64,000 nt of DNA from Bacillus massilinigeriensis (GCF_900117315.1 NZ_LT630337.1:3816348-3880347), one strand, 5' to 3'. Counted from the first letter of the stretch, positions 16,702 to 26,160 are shown. Notes: generated from the letters alone by a model not told the origin. Numbers and translations are program-made.

Positions 16702-19260
16702 TTATATTGGTAGAATAACTTTTACTTCTAAACCCCGATTTGGTGAGGAATGAAACACCACTTCTCCCTCCATACTCTGTATTCTAGTTTTAATTCCAGA
16801 AATCCCAAGATGTTGATAGGAATTCGTTTTTAATGCCAGGTCCATTCCAATCCCATTATCTTTATAAAGTAATTCTAGTAAGCTTTCTTTTATTTCCAAA
16901 GATAAAGTAATATCAGTTGCTTTTGAATGTTTTGTTGCATTATTTAATAATTCCTGAAATACTCTGTATACTCCCATGATTTTTTCTTCATTAATATAGT
17001 CGCAATTCCCATTATAGTGAAAATCAATAGTATAATCAGAATATAATTGATGAAAAGATATTAATGATTCTAAAGCTTCAATTAATCCCATTTCAGCAAG
17101 TAAAGGCGGGCGTAATTCATTACAGGTGATTCGAATTTGGTGAATAACATCCAGTAAGCCTTCTGAAATTTGAGATAACTCTTCAAAAATGTCAATCGGT
17201 AATTTAGTATTTGAAAGTAATGTTTCTAACCTTCTATACCATATGATTTGATCTTGTAATGCTGAATCATGTAAATCACTTGAGAGGTATTGTCTTTCCT
17301 TTTCTGAAATATTAAATAGCAATCGTAACATCCATTGTGGAGTACTATTTGTATTTATCTCAGACTCCAATTGCTTGGAAAGATCTTCGATTATTTGCAA
17401 ATTTTCATAGAGAGTTGATACATACTGAATAATCGTTTCTAACCAACTAATTTCTACGTCATCAAAGTCATTTAATGTGTGGTTATCTATCTTTAATAAA
17501 ATAATTTTGTCAGAATTTCTCCATATTTTCAAGTAAAGATCTTCCTCGATTGCCGTCGGCTTTCCATAGGGGATTTTACTCTTTTTTTCATTTGTTCGAT
17601 CAACCTGAATGACCGAGACATCATTCAACCCTAGTATTGTGTTGATTTCTTTTAACAATCTTCTTTCTATATCAGGTACTTTCATCACCCTTCTCAAGTC
17701 ATGCGCAAAATTGTTGATACTATGATTTAATTTTTGATATCGTTCTTTGTTTCTTTTTAATTCATTTGAGGTCTCATGAATAAGAGTTATGTCTTTTGCA
17801 ATCCCGTGAATTCCGATTGTCTCATTGTTCTCAATGACAGGAATAAAGGTGACATTTAACATTAATGGATTTTTTTGAAGGGTATTAATTATTATATCCA
17901 AATTTTGAGGCTGATTTAGAGTGATAACTTTTTTTACGCATTCTTCCACAAGGTATTTATTTTGGTCTGATACAAAATCAATGAAACTCAATTTGTCTAT
18001 TAAATAGTTGCCTAATTCCAATATTTCCTTCATAGAGATATTACAATTAATAAATTCACCATTCGTATTTAAAGTAAATACCCCATCTATATGGTTATCA
18101 AATAGTGCTTTAAATCTTTGTTCGCTAAGCTTGTATTTATTTTCATATTCTTTTAATGAGGTAATATCCAAGAATATCCCGTCTATTCTGATTACCTTGT
18201 TATGTGCGTTCCTAATAGCATGAGCCATACAGCGAATCCATCTTTTTTCATTTTTATTAAAAATAATTTGAAATTCATCAATAATAAAATCAGTATCCTG
18301 ATATCTATTGATGTCAAAAATCTCAAATGGTTTCATGTGGTTGGAGTCAATCATTTTATGAAGAATACGGGGATTTTCTGAGAAGTCTTCACTTGAGATT
18401 CCGATTACATTTATAGTACTAGTTGAGCAGAAATTTAAGGTACTAAAATTGTTATCGGTAGACCAAATGGCAGCTTGTATATTATTCATGATATATTCTA
18501 ATTGTTTCTCTTTCGTCTTTCTTTCACTTACATCACGGGCTACTATTACGGAATATTCTGCCTGTTTATCATCATCTAAGACAGGCATTACTCTTGACTC
18601 GATATCGATGACCATTCCATCTTTCCGAAGAGCCCGATACTCTAAATCCACTGGCCTATTCTCTCCAAAAACAAAAGTATGTAACTGTGAAACTCTCTCT
18701 ATGTCATCTGGATGAATAATTGAAAAGGCCTTTTTTCCTTCATATTCTTCTTGCTTATATCCGGTAATAGATTCTAACGATGGAGAAACATAACGAATAA
18801 AACCATTTGGGTCAACCAGCATTACTATATCAGATGTGTTATTGGCAATTAACTCATATTTTTCGTTTGTTTCCATTAATTCTTTTTCTAGCTTTTTTTG
18901 TTTTGAACCACTTTTAAGAATTAAAGCATATCCATCTATTTCTCCAATATCGGAATATACAGGCAGGAAGTCAATCAGTACATTTAAGAGCGATCCATCT
19001 TTTGTGTATCTACTGCTTTCGTATCCATAAATACTACCGCCATACATAATTCTTCTTTGTAGTTCTTGATATTCATCGAGCAAATAATTCGGCATAAATG
19101 GGCTGAAGTTGATCTCACCTACTTCCCAGCCATAAGTATGCAAAAAAGAGGGATTAGTCCAAATAATTATCCCCTTTTTATCAATTATATATATTGGATC
19201 GGAAAACGATTTTAAGAGCTGATTTGCTATTTTTACTAAACTACTTTTAGTGTTTACCAT
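16702..19260 (-). CDS. Multi-PAS sensor histidine kinase (HisKA_3 / NarX-DegS type)
   Basis: An 852-residue kinase without transmembrane segments, so probably cytoplasmic. Four PAS domains occupy about residues 10-115, 125-250, 250-375 and 378-500 (PAS-start motifs ADPIYIIDKKG-like, IANNTSDIVMLVDPNG, LFDNHIDGVFTLN). A region of about 510-640 looks GAF-like, then a HisKA_3 domain with the phospho-acceptor in YLSSDLHDSALQDQ, and a HATPase_c domain (NATKHSKA, YKDNGIGMDL, GISGIKTRIQSM). This kinase type phosphorylates LuxR-type regulators, matching the gene directly downstream. Ligand unknown; several PAS domains suggest redox, small-molecule or energy sensing. Confidence 0.9.
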   Translation of the reverse strand: MVNTKSSLVKIANQLLKSFSDPIYIIDKKGIIIWTNPSFLHTYGWEVGEINFSPFMPNYLLDEYQELQRRIMYGGSIYGYESSRYTKDGSLLNVLIDFLPVYSDIGEIDGYALILKSGSKQKKLEKELMETNEKYELIANNTSDIVMLVDPNGFIRYVSPSLESITGYKQEEYEGKKAFSIIHPDDIERVSQLHTFVFGENRPVDLEYRALRKDGMVIDIESRVMPVLDDDKQAEYSVIVARDVSERKTKEKQLEYIMNNIQAAIWSTDNNFSTLNFCSTSTINVIGISSEDFSENPRILHKMIDSNHMKPFEIFDINRYQDTDFIIDEFQIIFNKNEKRWIRCMAHAIRNAHNKVIRIDGIFLDITSLKEYENKYKLSEQRFKALFDNHIDGVFTLNTNGEFINCNISMKEILELGNYLIDKLSFIDFVSDQNKYLVEECVKKVITLNQPQNLDIIINTLQKNPLMLNVTFIPVIENNETIGIHGIAKDITLIHETSNELKRNKERYQKLNHSINNFAHDLRRVMKVPDIERRLLKEINTILGLNDVSVIQVDRTNEKKSKIPYGKPTAIEEDLYLKIWRNSDKIILLKIDNHTLNDFDDVEISWLETIIQYVSTLYENLQIIEDLSKQLESEINTNSTPQWMLRLLFNISEKERQYLSSDLHDSALQDQIIWYRRLETLLSNTKLPIDIFEELSQISEGLLDVIHQIRITCNELRPPLLAEMGLIEALESLISFHQLYSDYTIDFHYNGNCDYINEEKIMGVYRVFQELLNNATKHSKATDITLSLEIKESLLELLYKDNGIGMDLALKTNSYQHLGISGIKTRIQSMEGEVVFHSSPNRGLEVKVILPI

Positions 19261-19295
19261 CGCAAATTCTCCAATTCCAGTTTATTAGTACGGAT

Positions 19296-20012
19296 TTATC
19301 CTAATTTTAATAGAGAACAAACATTCGAATGATTGTTTGAAATATGGATGTTTGGAGCAGGCTTCCCAACTAAAAAGCCTTGTACCATATCTATACCAAA
19401 ACTTTTAACTAGCCGCAGGTCCTCTTCTCTTTCTATTCCTTCTGCAATGACTTTTGCTGAACCCTTAAATAGAGATACTAGTTTTTGAACCACCTCTTGC
19501 TTCTTTGTATTCTCAGAAAAGTTCTTAAAATAATAACAGTCAATCTTAATAAAATCGGGGGCTAAATCAATCCAATGCCTAAAGGATGAATGACCAATAC
19601 CAAAGTCATCAATAGCAATTTTGACCCCTCTTTCTTTTAAATAAGAGATTCTATTTTTGATTTTTTCCCAATCTTTAATTTCCATACGTTCCGAAATTTC
19701 TAAGGTAATAGATTGCGATGAGAATCGTTGCCTGCCCCACCAATCCATGAAATCATCTTGAATCATTGTTGATGGAAGGATATTAACAAAGAGATTACCA
19801 GTTGAATGATGTATTTCCTGGCTCAGAGCAAGTTCAATGGAGTGCTTATCTAGCTCAATTAATGTTCCATCCATTTCAGCCTGACGTAATAACTCATTTG
19901 GTGTTCTTGTATCCGGAAACAAGCATCTTATTAATGCTTCATATCCATCTATCTTTTCCCTTCCCAGATCATAGATGGGCTGATACCAATGAACAAAAGA
20001 ATACTTAGACAC
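19296..20012 (-). CDS. EAL-domain cyclic-di-GMP phosphodiesterase
   Basis: A 238-residue stand-alone EAL protein. All key residues are present: Glu of EALIR, Asn of NILPS, Glu of LEISER, Asp-Asp of IDDFGIG, Lys of IKID, Glu of EGIE and Gln of VQGFLVGKP, so it should hydrolyse c-di-GMP to pGpG. The start is GTG, preceded by GGGGGGAGTG. No membrane or sensory domain. It lies 35 bp upstream of the PAS kinase on the same strand, so c-di-GMP turnover and the two-component system may be co-expressed. A chemoreceptor is encoded nearby. Confidence 0.92.
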   Translation of the reverse strand: MSKYSFVHWYQPIYDLGREKIDGYEALIRCLFPDTRTPNELLRQAEMDGTLIELDKHSIELALSQEIHHSTGNLFVNILPSTMIQDDFMDWWGRQRFSSQSITLEISERMEIKDWEKIKNRISYLKERGVKIAIDDFGIGHSSFRHWIDLAPDFIKIDCYYFKNFSENTKKQEVVQKLVSLFKGSAKVIAEGIEREEDLRLVKSFGIDMVQGFLVGKPAPNIHISNNHSNVCSLLKLG

Positions 20013-20056
20013 TTTTCACTCCCCCCCTTGATCGTATACTCTCTATTGATTATTGG

Positions 20057-20227
20057 TTATTTCTTAAATAATTGCTGGTACTTTATTATTTTTGTGTCAA
20101 GAAATTGACTAATTTGAACTACTTCGGGATTTGAAAAGGTTTTTTCCATTGCTATTTTGTACATTTTCATTCTCAATCCATTTATTTCTCCTTTTAAAGT
20201 ATCTAGATCATAATAATTATTTTTCAT
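20057..20227 (-). CDS. Spo0E-like aspartyl-phosphate phosphatase
   Basis: A 56-residue helical-hairpin protein with the family signature: LKGEINGLRMKMYKIA, then SQFLDTKIIKYQ (the Ser-Gln-x-Leu-Asp motif). Family members dephosphorylate Spo0A~P and delay sporulation. The frame extends to 20248, but the second ATG (MKNNYYDLDTL) is preferred because AAGGGTGAAG is spaced correctly for it. Located just upstream of the EAL gene on the same strand. Confidence 0.82.
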   Translation of the reverse strand: MKNNYYDLDTLKGEINGLRMKMYKIAMEKTFSNPEVVQISQFLDTKIIKYQQLFKK

Positions 20228-20337
20228 ATACTTCACCCTTTTTTTCATCTATAGTATAATTTTACCATTTCATTTCAAAAAAGTGAGCGCAATTCTCTTT
20301 CGGAGGCGCGCAAAAATATTTTAGACATATTACACTA

Positions 20338-20421
20338 TTAATTTTTCATCTTACTTAATAGTTCTTCCATCATTCTGTTATTTTCACTTAGCAAATCGGC
20401 TAATTCCTCGATTTCAGGCAT
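20338..20421 (-). other. Possible small ORF or gene remnant
   Basis: A 27-codon frame, MPEIEELADLLSENNRMMEE..., ends at 20338. The amphipathic character is protein-like, but there is no good ribosome site and the frame is closed by a TAG just upstream, near the palindrome and family A repeat. It may be the C-terminal remnant of a larger gene. The interval 20249-20662 holds nothing else I recognise apart from the repeats. Confidence 0.25.
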
Positions 20422-20453
20422 AGCCTGCGTCTCTTCCTTAATAAGCACATTCT

Positions 20454-20483
20454 ACTTTTAAATCAAACGTTTGATTTAAAAGT
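20454..20483. promoter_or_regulatory. 30-bp perfect palindrome
   Basis: ACTTTTAAATCAAAC / GTTTGATTTAAAAGT is perfectly self-complementary with no loop. The centre TCAAACGTTTGA looks like an operator for a TetR-type dimer. It directly abuts a family A repeat and no intact gene starts beside it. Confidence 0.5.
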
Positions 20484-20577
20484 GACAGGCACCTTCCAGT
20501 TTTCTGGAAGGTGCCTGTCACCCTGTTAACTATATTTTTGATATTTGGATGGGACGAGGTACCTGTCCCTGTGTCCC
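20482..20577. repeat. Family A copy 7 plus family B unit
   Basis: Family A hairpin (20482-20523), then an AT-rich spacer with TATATTTTTGATA, then a family B unit GGGACGAGGTACCTGTCCCTGTGTCCC (20551-20577). The same A-spacer-B arrangement recurs at 23487-23585. Confidence 0.9.
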
Positions 20578-20662
20578 GCACAAACTAATTTTCTGTTTAT
20601 TACTATAGTGATATACTTTATTTATCAGACTGATAGTTATAAATAGTAGGAGTGGTGTTGAG

Positions 20663-21028
20663 GTGAAACTAGCAGAGTTGATTGATAATATCAATAACAG
20701 TGTTGAAGATCTTGATTTCGTTACTGCAAGAAAATATATTGAGGGCAATTTAAGCATACTGCAAGATAATAAACAATTGCTGAAAAGTAACGCAAGAGAA
20801 ATTCATAAATTTTTAACAGAACAATTAAATTCTGGAGTCAAACCACTATCAAGAAAAGATCTTTCCATTATCAATGCTATTAATACATATGCTTATAAAT
20901 TCGATTTAATGGGGATTAAGGTAATCCTAAAGGAAAACGCGCAGATATTTATGAGAGATGATGTGATTGCATATTTGAATAGCGATGCTAAAGCCATCTT
21001 AACAGGGATGAAGGTAATAAGAAAATAA
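20663..21028 (+). CDS. Small helical protein of unknown function
   Basis: A 121-residue, probably all-helical cytoplasmic protein (MKLAELIDNINNSVEDLDFVT...), GTG start with AGGAG at 20648-20652. No cysteines, motifs or membrane segments. I do not recognise the family. It stands alone between a family B repeat and a family A repeat. Regular amphipathic helices and a credible ribosome site argue that it is real. Confidence 0.6.
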   Translation: MKLAELIDNINNSVEDLDFVTARKYIEGNLSILQDNKQLLKSNAREIHKFLTEQLNSGVKPLSRKDLSIINAINTYAYKFDLMGIKVILKENAQIFMRDDVIAYLNSDAKAILTGMKVIRK

Positions 21029-21050
21029 TAGGTAATAGATTGATTAAAAA

Positions 21051-21092
21051 GTGACAGGCACCTTCCAGTTTTCTGGAAGGTGCCTGTCACCC
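21051..21092. repeat. Family A hairpin repeat, copy 8
   Basis: Hairpin 22 bp after the stop codon at 21028. A degraded family B tail (TTTGTCCCAC, TATGTCCCACC) follows to about 21128. Confidence 0.92.
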
Positions 21093-21299
21093 TATCCCTC
21101 TTTGTCCCACCTCCACCTATGTCCCACCATTCCCATTACAAAATTGTGAAGTAAGTAACAAACTCATTGAATAAATCTCTATAATCCGATAAAATGAGGC
21201 TTTCGTAGACAATTTTATACATTACCATCTAATTCACCTTAATAATTATGAAATAAAGGTAAACTATTCGAATGAATATGAATCAAAGCTATTGGTCTA

Positions 21300-21387
21300 C
21301 GTTTTGTGAGCTAGGAAAGCTCAACAAACTAAGGTCGCCTAGTTTCCCATTCTTTGGCTATCTTATGTTTTGTAGAATAGCCTTTTT
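21300..21387 (+). promoter_or_regulatory. Structured leader with terminator upstream of the chemoreceptor gene
   Basis: Three consecutive hairpins: GAGCT-AGGAA-AGCTC (21308-21322), AAACTAAGG-TCG-CCTAGTTT (21326-21345, one bulged A) and GGCTAT...ATAGCC followed by TTTTT (21356-21387), which looks like an intrinsic terminator about 115 bp before the coding start. It does not match the c-di-GMP, SAM or purine aptamer consensus I know. It could be a transcription-attenuating leader or just the terminator of a small upstream RNA. Confidence 0.45.
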
Positions 21388-21433
21388 GGTGGAAATATTA
21401 TTACGGTATTATCGTTTGATAGGAGAAATGGAG

Positions 21434-21484
21434 ATGATGAACGGAAAGTTAAAAACAAAAATATTGAATAAATTATTTGGATAA
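21434..21484 (+). CDS. Possible 16-residue leader peptide
   Basis: ATG 21434 encodes [16 protein letters not shown], is preceded by AGGAG at 21421-21425 and ends 19 bp before the chemoreceptor start. The basic amphipathic peptide and good ribosome site suggest translation, perhaps as a leader. Very short, so uncertain. Confidence 0.35.
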   Translation: MMNGKLKTKILNKLFG

Positions 21485-21503
21485 TAGAAAGGTAGTAAAA
21501 CAA

Positions 21504-23480
21504 ATGAAAAACATCTTAAGATTCTTTAAAAACATAAAAACAAAATTGATTTTCTCCTTTGCGATTATTTTGATCGTTCCTACCATAACGATTGGGTATC
21601 TATCCTTTTTATCAGCAAAGGATGCGATTCAAGCGGAGATGCTTGATGGATTTAGTGAGAGTTTAGGGTTGTTAAATTCAACCATTGATAATACAATTCA
21701 GCCGAAAATGAATGATATTGGCTATTTAGCCCAAAATATTTCAAGTCAATCCTATCAAAAACAGGGGCTAAAAGAATTGATTCAAACCTTTGAACAATAT
21801 GCTAATATGCACCCTGAGGTGGATATGGTTAATGTTGGTACTGAAAAGGGGCAATTTTTTCGCAAGCCTGAGGTGGAAATAAAAGCGGGCTATGATCCAA
21901 GAGTGAGAGATTGGTATAAGGCAGCTATGGATAAAAAAGGGGAAATTGTTATATCACCTCCATATGTAGATGCTAATACAGGGAAAATGGTCTTAACTCT
22001 TTCACAATCCACAAAGGATGGTTCAGGAGTTGTTTCAATAGATCTTTCCTTAGGCTATATTGAAAAGTTAACGAATCAAGTAAAAATTGGAAAACACGGT
22101 TATGCTCTTTTGATTGATGCAGATAAACAAATTGTTTCCCATCCAACGCAAAAAGGTGGAAGCAAGGCAACAGGAAATTATGTTGACAAAATGTATAAAC
22201 AAGAGACAGGGCAATTTAATTATACGGACAAACATATCGATAAAATTATGAGCTATAAGACGAATGCATTAACAGGATGGAAGATTGGAGGATCCATTGA
22301 TTCTTCTGAAGTAAGTCAAAAGGCTTCACCGATACTTAAGCATAGCATTCTTATTATCATAATTGCATTGATTATTGGAGCAGTCGCTATCTATTTAATA
22401 ACAAAGTCCATTATCTCTCCATTGAAAAAATTAAAACACCAAGCATTAGCCATAAGCGGCGGTGATTTAACAGAAGTAATTGAGATTGATACCAATGATG
22501 AAATAGGCGAATTAGCAGGTGCCTTCAATGAGATGTCAGATAACCTCCGCCATTTGATTACGGAGATTAATAGCAGTGCAAGTCAAGTGGCTGCTGCATC
22601 TCAGGAGCTTTTTGCAACAACGGATCAAACCACTCAGGCCACCAATCAAATAGCTTCAGATATTCAAAGGGTTGCAGAGGGGGCAGAGAGTCAGGTTATT
22701 AGTTCCGAAGAGAGCTCACTGGCGATGGAGGAGGTATCCCAAGGGATGCAAAGCATTGCTGAATCCTCATCATCGGTAAAAGACTCAGCAGAAAGAACCA
22801 CTACATTATCTGAACAAGGAAATGAATTAATTCAAAAAGCTATGCTACAAATGGAGTCCATTAGTACAGCAACAGAAAATACTACAACTGCCATTTTTCA
22901 ATTAACGGAACGTTCTCACGAAATCATTAAAATTATTGAAGTGATAACTAGTATTGCAGATCAAACTAATTTGCTAGCATTAAATGCAGCAATTGAAGCA
23001 GCTAGAGCTGGGGAGCATGGAAAGGGATTTGCTGTAGTTGCAGATGAGGTCAGAAAGTTAGCGGAGCAATCTCGAGACTCAGCCACACAAATTGTCACAT
23101 TAATCAACGGCATTAAAGAAGATACCGAGGTGGCAAATAAAGAGATGCTTGGCAGTGTTAAGGAAGTGACCTTAGGGAGAAAAGTGATTGATCAAACAGG
23201 TGAAGCCTTCCAAGAGATTTCAAAGGCCATTGCCTATGTTGGTGCACAAATTCAAGAGGTTTCAGCCACGTCTGAACAAATATCAGCGAATACACAACAG
23301 GTTACTGCAACGATTGAACAACTAGCTTCTATCGCTAAGGAAGCATCCGTTGGCTCTCAAAATGTCGTAGCGGCCTCTGAAGAACAACTAGCATCCATCG
23401 AAGAAATATCCACCTCAACTGAATCCTTAAGCCAATTAGCACAGGATTTACAAGAAATGTTAACAAAATTTAAGATATAG
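21504..23480 (+). CDS. Methyl-accepting chemotaxis protein with dCache ligand domain
   Basis: A 658-residue receptor: first transmembrane helix (about 12-36, [21 protein letters not shown]), extracellular double-Cache domain (about 40-270; [11 protein letters not shown] and [17 protein letters not shown] are the usual amino-acid-receptor motifs), second helix (about 282-303), HAMP, and a cytoplasmic signalling hairpin with the invariant tip [37 protein letters not shown] split over residues ~490-530. ATG 21504 is chosen over 21477 because AAAGGTAG precedes it. Signals to CheA/CheW, which are not in the window. The leader contains a terminator-like hairpin. Confidence 0.92.
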   Translation: MKNILRFFKNIKTKLIFSFAIILIVPTITIGYLSFLSAKDAIQAEMLDGFSESLGLLNSTIDNTIQPKMNDIGYLAQNISSQSYQKQGLKELIQTFEQYANMHPEVDMVNVGTEKGQFFRKPEVEIKAGYDPRVRDWYKAAMDKKGEIVISPPYVDANTGKMVLTLSQSTKDGSGVVSIDLSLGYIEKLTNQVKIGKHGYALLIDADKQIVSHPTQKGGSKATGNYVDKMYKQETGQFNYTDKHIDKIMSYKTNALTGWKIGGSIDSSEVSQKASPILKHSILIIIIALIIGAVAIYLITKSIISPLKKLKHQALAISGGDLTEVIEIDTNDEIGELAGAFNEMSDNLRHLITEINSSASQVAAASQELFATTDQTTQATNQIASDIQRVAEGAESQVISSEESSLAMEEVSQGMQSIAESSSSVKDSAERTTTLSEQGNELIQKAMLQMESISTATENTTTAIFQLTERSHEIIKIIEVITSIADQTNLLALNAAIEAARAGEHGKGFAVVADEVRKLAEQSRDSATQIVTLINGIKEDTEVANKEMLGSVKEVTLGRKVIDQTGEAFQEISKAIAYVGAQIQEVSATSEQISANTQQVTATIEQLASIAKEASVGSQNVVAASEEQLASIEEISTSTESLSQLAQDLQEMLTKFKI

Positions 23481-23486
23481 CAAATA

Positions 23487-23585
23487 GGGTGACAGGCACC
23501 TTCCAGTTTTCTGGAAGGTGCCTGTCACCCTAATTTTATATTTTTGATAGTCTGGATGGGACGAGGTACCTGTCCCTATGTCCCT
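23487..23585. repeat. Family A copy 9 plus family B unit
   Basis: Family A hairpin at 23487-23530, 7 bp after the chemoreceptor stop, then an AT-rich spacer and GGGACGAGGTACCTGTCCCTATGTCCC (23558-23585). Same composite as at 20482-20577. Confidence 0.92.
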
Positions 23586-23604
23586 ACAAGTGTTTTTTAA
23601 ACGT

Positions 23605-24180
23605 TTATTTAATGTTGAAAATTTGTTCACCTATTTTATCGCCACCAACACCTTGTGTAGCAATTAATGTTACAGGAGTTTCTAGATCATCTAATTCATA
23701 TGCTACTGCATTTTTAACTGTACCATCTTTTTTAATTGTTTCTAATTGGGATTCGAGAAATTGGTCATCTGGAAGTCCACCAACTTCAAGAGTGTTAACT
23801 GCATTAGGATTATTGTCTTGTACTGCTTCAAAAACTGCCATCCATCCAGTAGAAGGGTCAATTTCTTTATCACTTAAATTTGTTACTTCATACCAAATTG
23901 CAAAAACAGGTTTTTCACCGTATTCATTTCCTTTTTCACCTGCTCGAATAACTTTGGTTTCTGTAATTTTAATCTTTAAATCATTTAATTTTGCTTCATT
24001 GTCTTTAAAGTAAACATCTTTATTATTTGCTGCTTTTTCTTCATTTCCTTTTGTATTTTCTGTTGTTGCTTCATTATTTGCAGTATCAGAATCAGTATTC
24101 TTTGCTTCGTCTTGATTACCACCACAACCAGTAATTATAAAAAGTGTAAGTAATGAAATTATTAATAAAGTTTTCTTCAT
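23605..24180 (-). CDS. DUF5067-type lipoprotein
   Basis: A 191-residue secreted lipoprotein: signal peptide MKKTLLIISLLTLFII with lipobox ITGC (Cys 19), an acidic Asn/Glu-rich linker (about 22-52), then a beta-sandwich domain (KDVYFKDNEAKLNDLKIKIT ... GWMAVFEAVQ ... LESQLETIKKDG) of the DUF5067/DUF4352 immunoglobulin-like group found in Firmicute lipoproteins. Ribosome site AAGGAGATATGG precedes the ATG. Single gene. The role is unknown; such domains are thought to act in the cell envelope. Confidence 0.78.
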   Translation of the reverse strand: MKKTLLIISLLTLFIITGCGGNQDEAKNTDSDTANNEATTENTKGNEEKAANNKDVYFKDNEAKLNDLKIKITETKVIRAGEKGNEYGEKPVFAIWYEVTNLSDKEIDPSTGWMAVFEAVQDNNPNAVNTLEVGGLPDDQFLESQLETIKKDGTVKNAVAYELDDLETPVTLIATQGVGGDKIGEQIFNIK

Positions 24181-24290
24181 TATGTTCCATATCTCCTTAT
24201 GTTTTAAAATTTAATAATATTATTGTAACCAAGAATTGCTCAGCCCATAGCGAGTTTTGCAATGAAAAAATTACACGCAAAACAGGTATG

Positions 24291-24522
24291 TGGGACAAAG
24301 GGACAGGTACAATGTCCCACCATAAGTAACGATTTCTAATTACATGCTTTTTCTGCACAGAAACAATCTATTATTAATTGTTTGGATGGGGCAAGGTACT
24401 TGTCCTCGCTGGCGTCCCTCTTTTAACGTTCTTCTCGTAAAAAGCCTTGCAGAGATTTTCTCTTAACAAAACTTTCTTTAATTCACCAACACTTTCTTGC
24501 TGGGACGAGGTACCTCGTCCCA
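24291..24522 (+). mobile_element. REPIN/MITE-like element E, copy 1 (diverged)
   Basis: About 232 bp bounded by inverted family B units (GGGACAAAGGGACAGGTACA at the left, GGGACGAGGTACCTCGTCCC at the right), with an internal GCCTTGCAGAGATTTT segment. It is the most diverged of four copies. The rest of 24181-24755 is AT-rich and shows no gene. Confidence 0.75.
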
Positions 24523-24755
24523 CACATGTCTACTCAAGTGATTTCTATAGATTGTTTTATCATTTAAACAGTGATACTGTACCTCCCCCTTGTCCATAGG
24601 ACTATTTTAATCTCTATACGCCATTTTGCAGGGATTTATGTAACCGTGTTGAATAAAATAAATACCCCAAATTGATCCACTTATTTCTTTCCATCACTTA
24701 TCTCATTTCAACATTCCTAATTTTAAAAAAATTATTATTCAAAGGAGGTTTAATT

Positions 24756-25104
24756 TTGACAGTAAAAGTATTAAGCATTGGTTTAAAAGGGTTGGAGGGT
24801 TATCGTATGCGTGTTGAGGTACAGGCTTCACCCGGTATGAATTCCATGGTTATTGTTGGTCTGCCTGATACCTCAGAGAAAGAACTCCAATATTCCTTTT
24901 GAAATCCTAACCTCAATATCCCCACTATCGTCTACCCTACAGAGAATGATTACCCAAGTATCAGCCAAACAGCATTGGAGTAACCGTGTTCAAATTAAGA
25001 TTATCCGTTTAGCACGAACGATTTCGATTTAGCAAATGAAGATCAAATTACTGACGAATCGATTTGAAAAGCGATACAGCTGAGGAGGCCTATGAATTAA
25101 AAGG
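24756..25104 (+). pseudogene. comM: Decayed comM/yifB-like gene (N- and C-terminal fragments)
   Basis: TTG 24756 (after AAAGGAGG) encodes TVKVLSIGLKGLEGYRMRVEV...MVIVGLPDTSEKE, clearly the N-terminus of a ComM/YifB-type protein, and stops at 24902. From about 24940 a second frame encodes LQRMITQVSAKQHWSNRVQIKIIRLARTIS followed, after a frameshift, by ANEDQITDESI-stop-KAIQLRRP, matching the C-terminus of the intact copy at 28502-30031 (ITEESIWKAMTLRR; TGG has become TGA). The whole ATPase core is deleted. Like the intact copy it is followed directly by a RAYT gene in the same direction. Confidence 0.88.
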
Positions 25105-25164
25105 AGAAAAATGCAAGAGAAAGTCTTTGAGTTTTAATTAAAGAAACATTCCGAGGTGTCAAAT

Positions 25165-25953
25165 ATGCCAAGAGTAGCAAGAAGCAAAAGTAAAAGTAGG
25201 ATTTATCATATTGTCATGAGAGGCATAAACAAGCAAACAATTTTTGAAGACGAGGAGGATAAATCTAGATTTTTCGAAACCTTAAACAAATATATGAAAA
25301 TATGTAAATATGAAATATATGGCTATTGCTTGATGGATAATCATATTCACTTATTAATAAAAGAATCGGATGAAACCATCTCCACAATAATAAAGAGAAT
25401 TAGCTCTAGTTATGTCTATTGGTACAATATGAAATATGAGCGATGTGGTCACTTGTTTCAAGAACGGTTTCATAGTGAAAATGTTGATAGCGTTAACTAT
25501 TTTCTAACAGTCCTCCGTTATATTCACCAAAACCCGGTTAAAGCTGGTTTAGTTTCAGACGTGTTTTCATGCAAATGGACAAGTATGAAGGAGTACCTGT
25601 ATAAACCACACATGGTTAATATCGATTATGCACTTCAATTATTCTCTTCTGATAGAAAAAGGGCATTAATATCTTTTAAAAATTTTATGCAAAAGCCTAA
25701 TGATGATCAATGTTTAGATATTCAGATAAGAGTAAGGATGTCTGATGCTGAAGTTAAAAGGCATTTGCATAACCTGGGAATTCCGAATATTAGTATCCTG
25801 CAACAAATGGATAACAGGGATAGGGATGCCATATTATTTAAACTAAAGGGTCTGAGTGGGACCTCTTTAAGACAGCTTTCCAGAATAACCGGTATTTCAA
25901 AAAGCGTTATCCAGCGGGCGGGACAAAGGGACAGGTACAATGTCCCACCATAA
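25165..25953 (+). CDS. REP-associated tyrosine transposase (RAYT, Y1/TnpA-REP family)
   Basis: A 262-residue protein with the Y1 transposase fold: RIYHIVMRGINKQTIFEDEEDK at the N-terminus, the HUH metal motif in LMDNHIHLL, and the catalytic tyrosine in LRYIHQNPVKAGL. A C-terminal helix-turn-helix (SLRQLSRITGISKSVIQR) completes it. Unlike IS200 transposases, RAYTs are single chromosomal genes that mobilise short palindromic REP sequences. ATG 25165 has GAGGTG at 25152-25157; GTG 25156 is an alternative. The last ~10 residues (GQRDRYNVPP) are encoded by the family B end of element E copy 2, which starts inside the gene. All active-site residues remain. Confidence 0.88.
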   Translation: MPRVARSKSKSRIYHIVMRGINKQTIFEDEEDKSRFFETLNKYMKICKYEIYGYCLMDNHIHLLIKESDETISTIIKRISSSYVYWYNMKYERCGHLFQERFHSENVDSVNYFLTVLRYIHQNPVKAGLVSDVFSCKWTSMKEYLYKPHMVNIDYALQLFSSDRKRALISFKNFMQKPNDDQCLDIQIRVRMSDAEVKRHLHNLGIPNISILQQMDNRDRDAILFKLKGLSGTSLRQLSRITGISKSVIQRAGQRDRYNVPP

Positions 25954-26160
25954 GCAACAATTTCTTTTTTTACACTTATTCCGCTCAGAAATATTTAATA
26001 TTTTTGATTGTTTGGATGGACAGTTACCTGTTATTGTTTGCGTCCCTCTTTTAAAAGTCTTTCTCGTAAGAAAAGCCTTGCAGAGATTTTACTCTACACA
26101 AGGCTTTCTTTAATTCATTAAAACTCTCTTTTTGGGACGAGGTACCTGTCCCTGTGTACC
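25920..26160 (+). mobile_element. REPIN/MITE-like element E, copy 2
   Basis: 241 bp with terminal inverted family B units: left GGGACAAAGGGACAGGTACA, right (inverted) GGTACACAGGGACAGGTACC. Internal parts include TATTTTTGATTGTTTGGATG and a hairpin AAGCCTTGCAGAG...CACAAGGCTT. It begins within the 3' end of the RAYT gene. Near-identical to copies 3 and 4. Confidence 0.88.

Noticed and set aside
21300..21387. Class I c-di-GMP riboswitch before the chemoreceptor
   Set aside because: The conserved aptamer blocks (CGCAAAGGGCAAACC-like and GGACGCAAAG-like) are absent.
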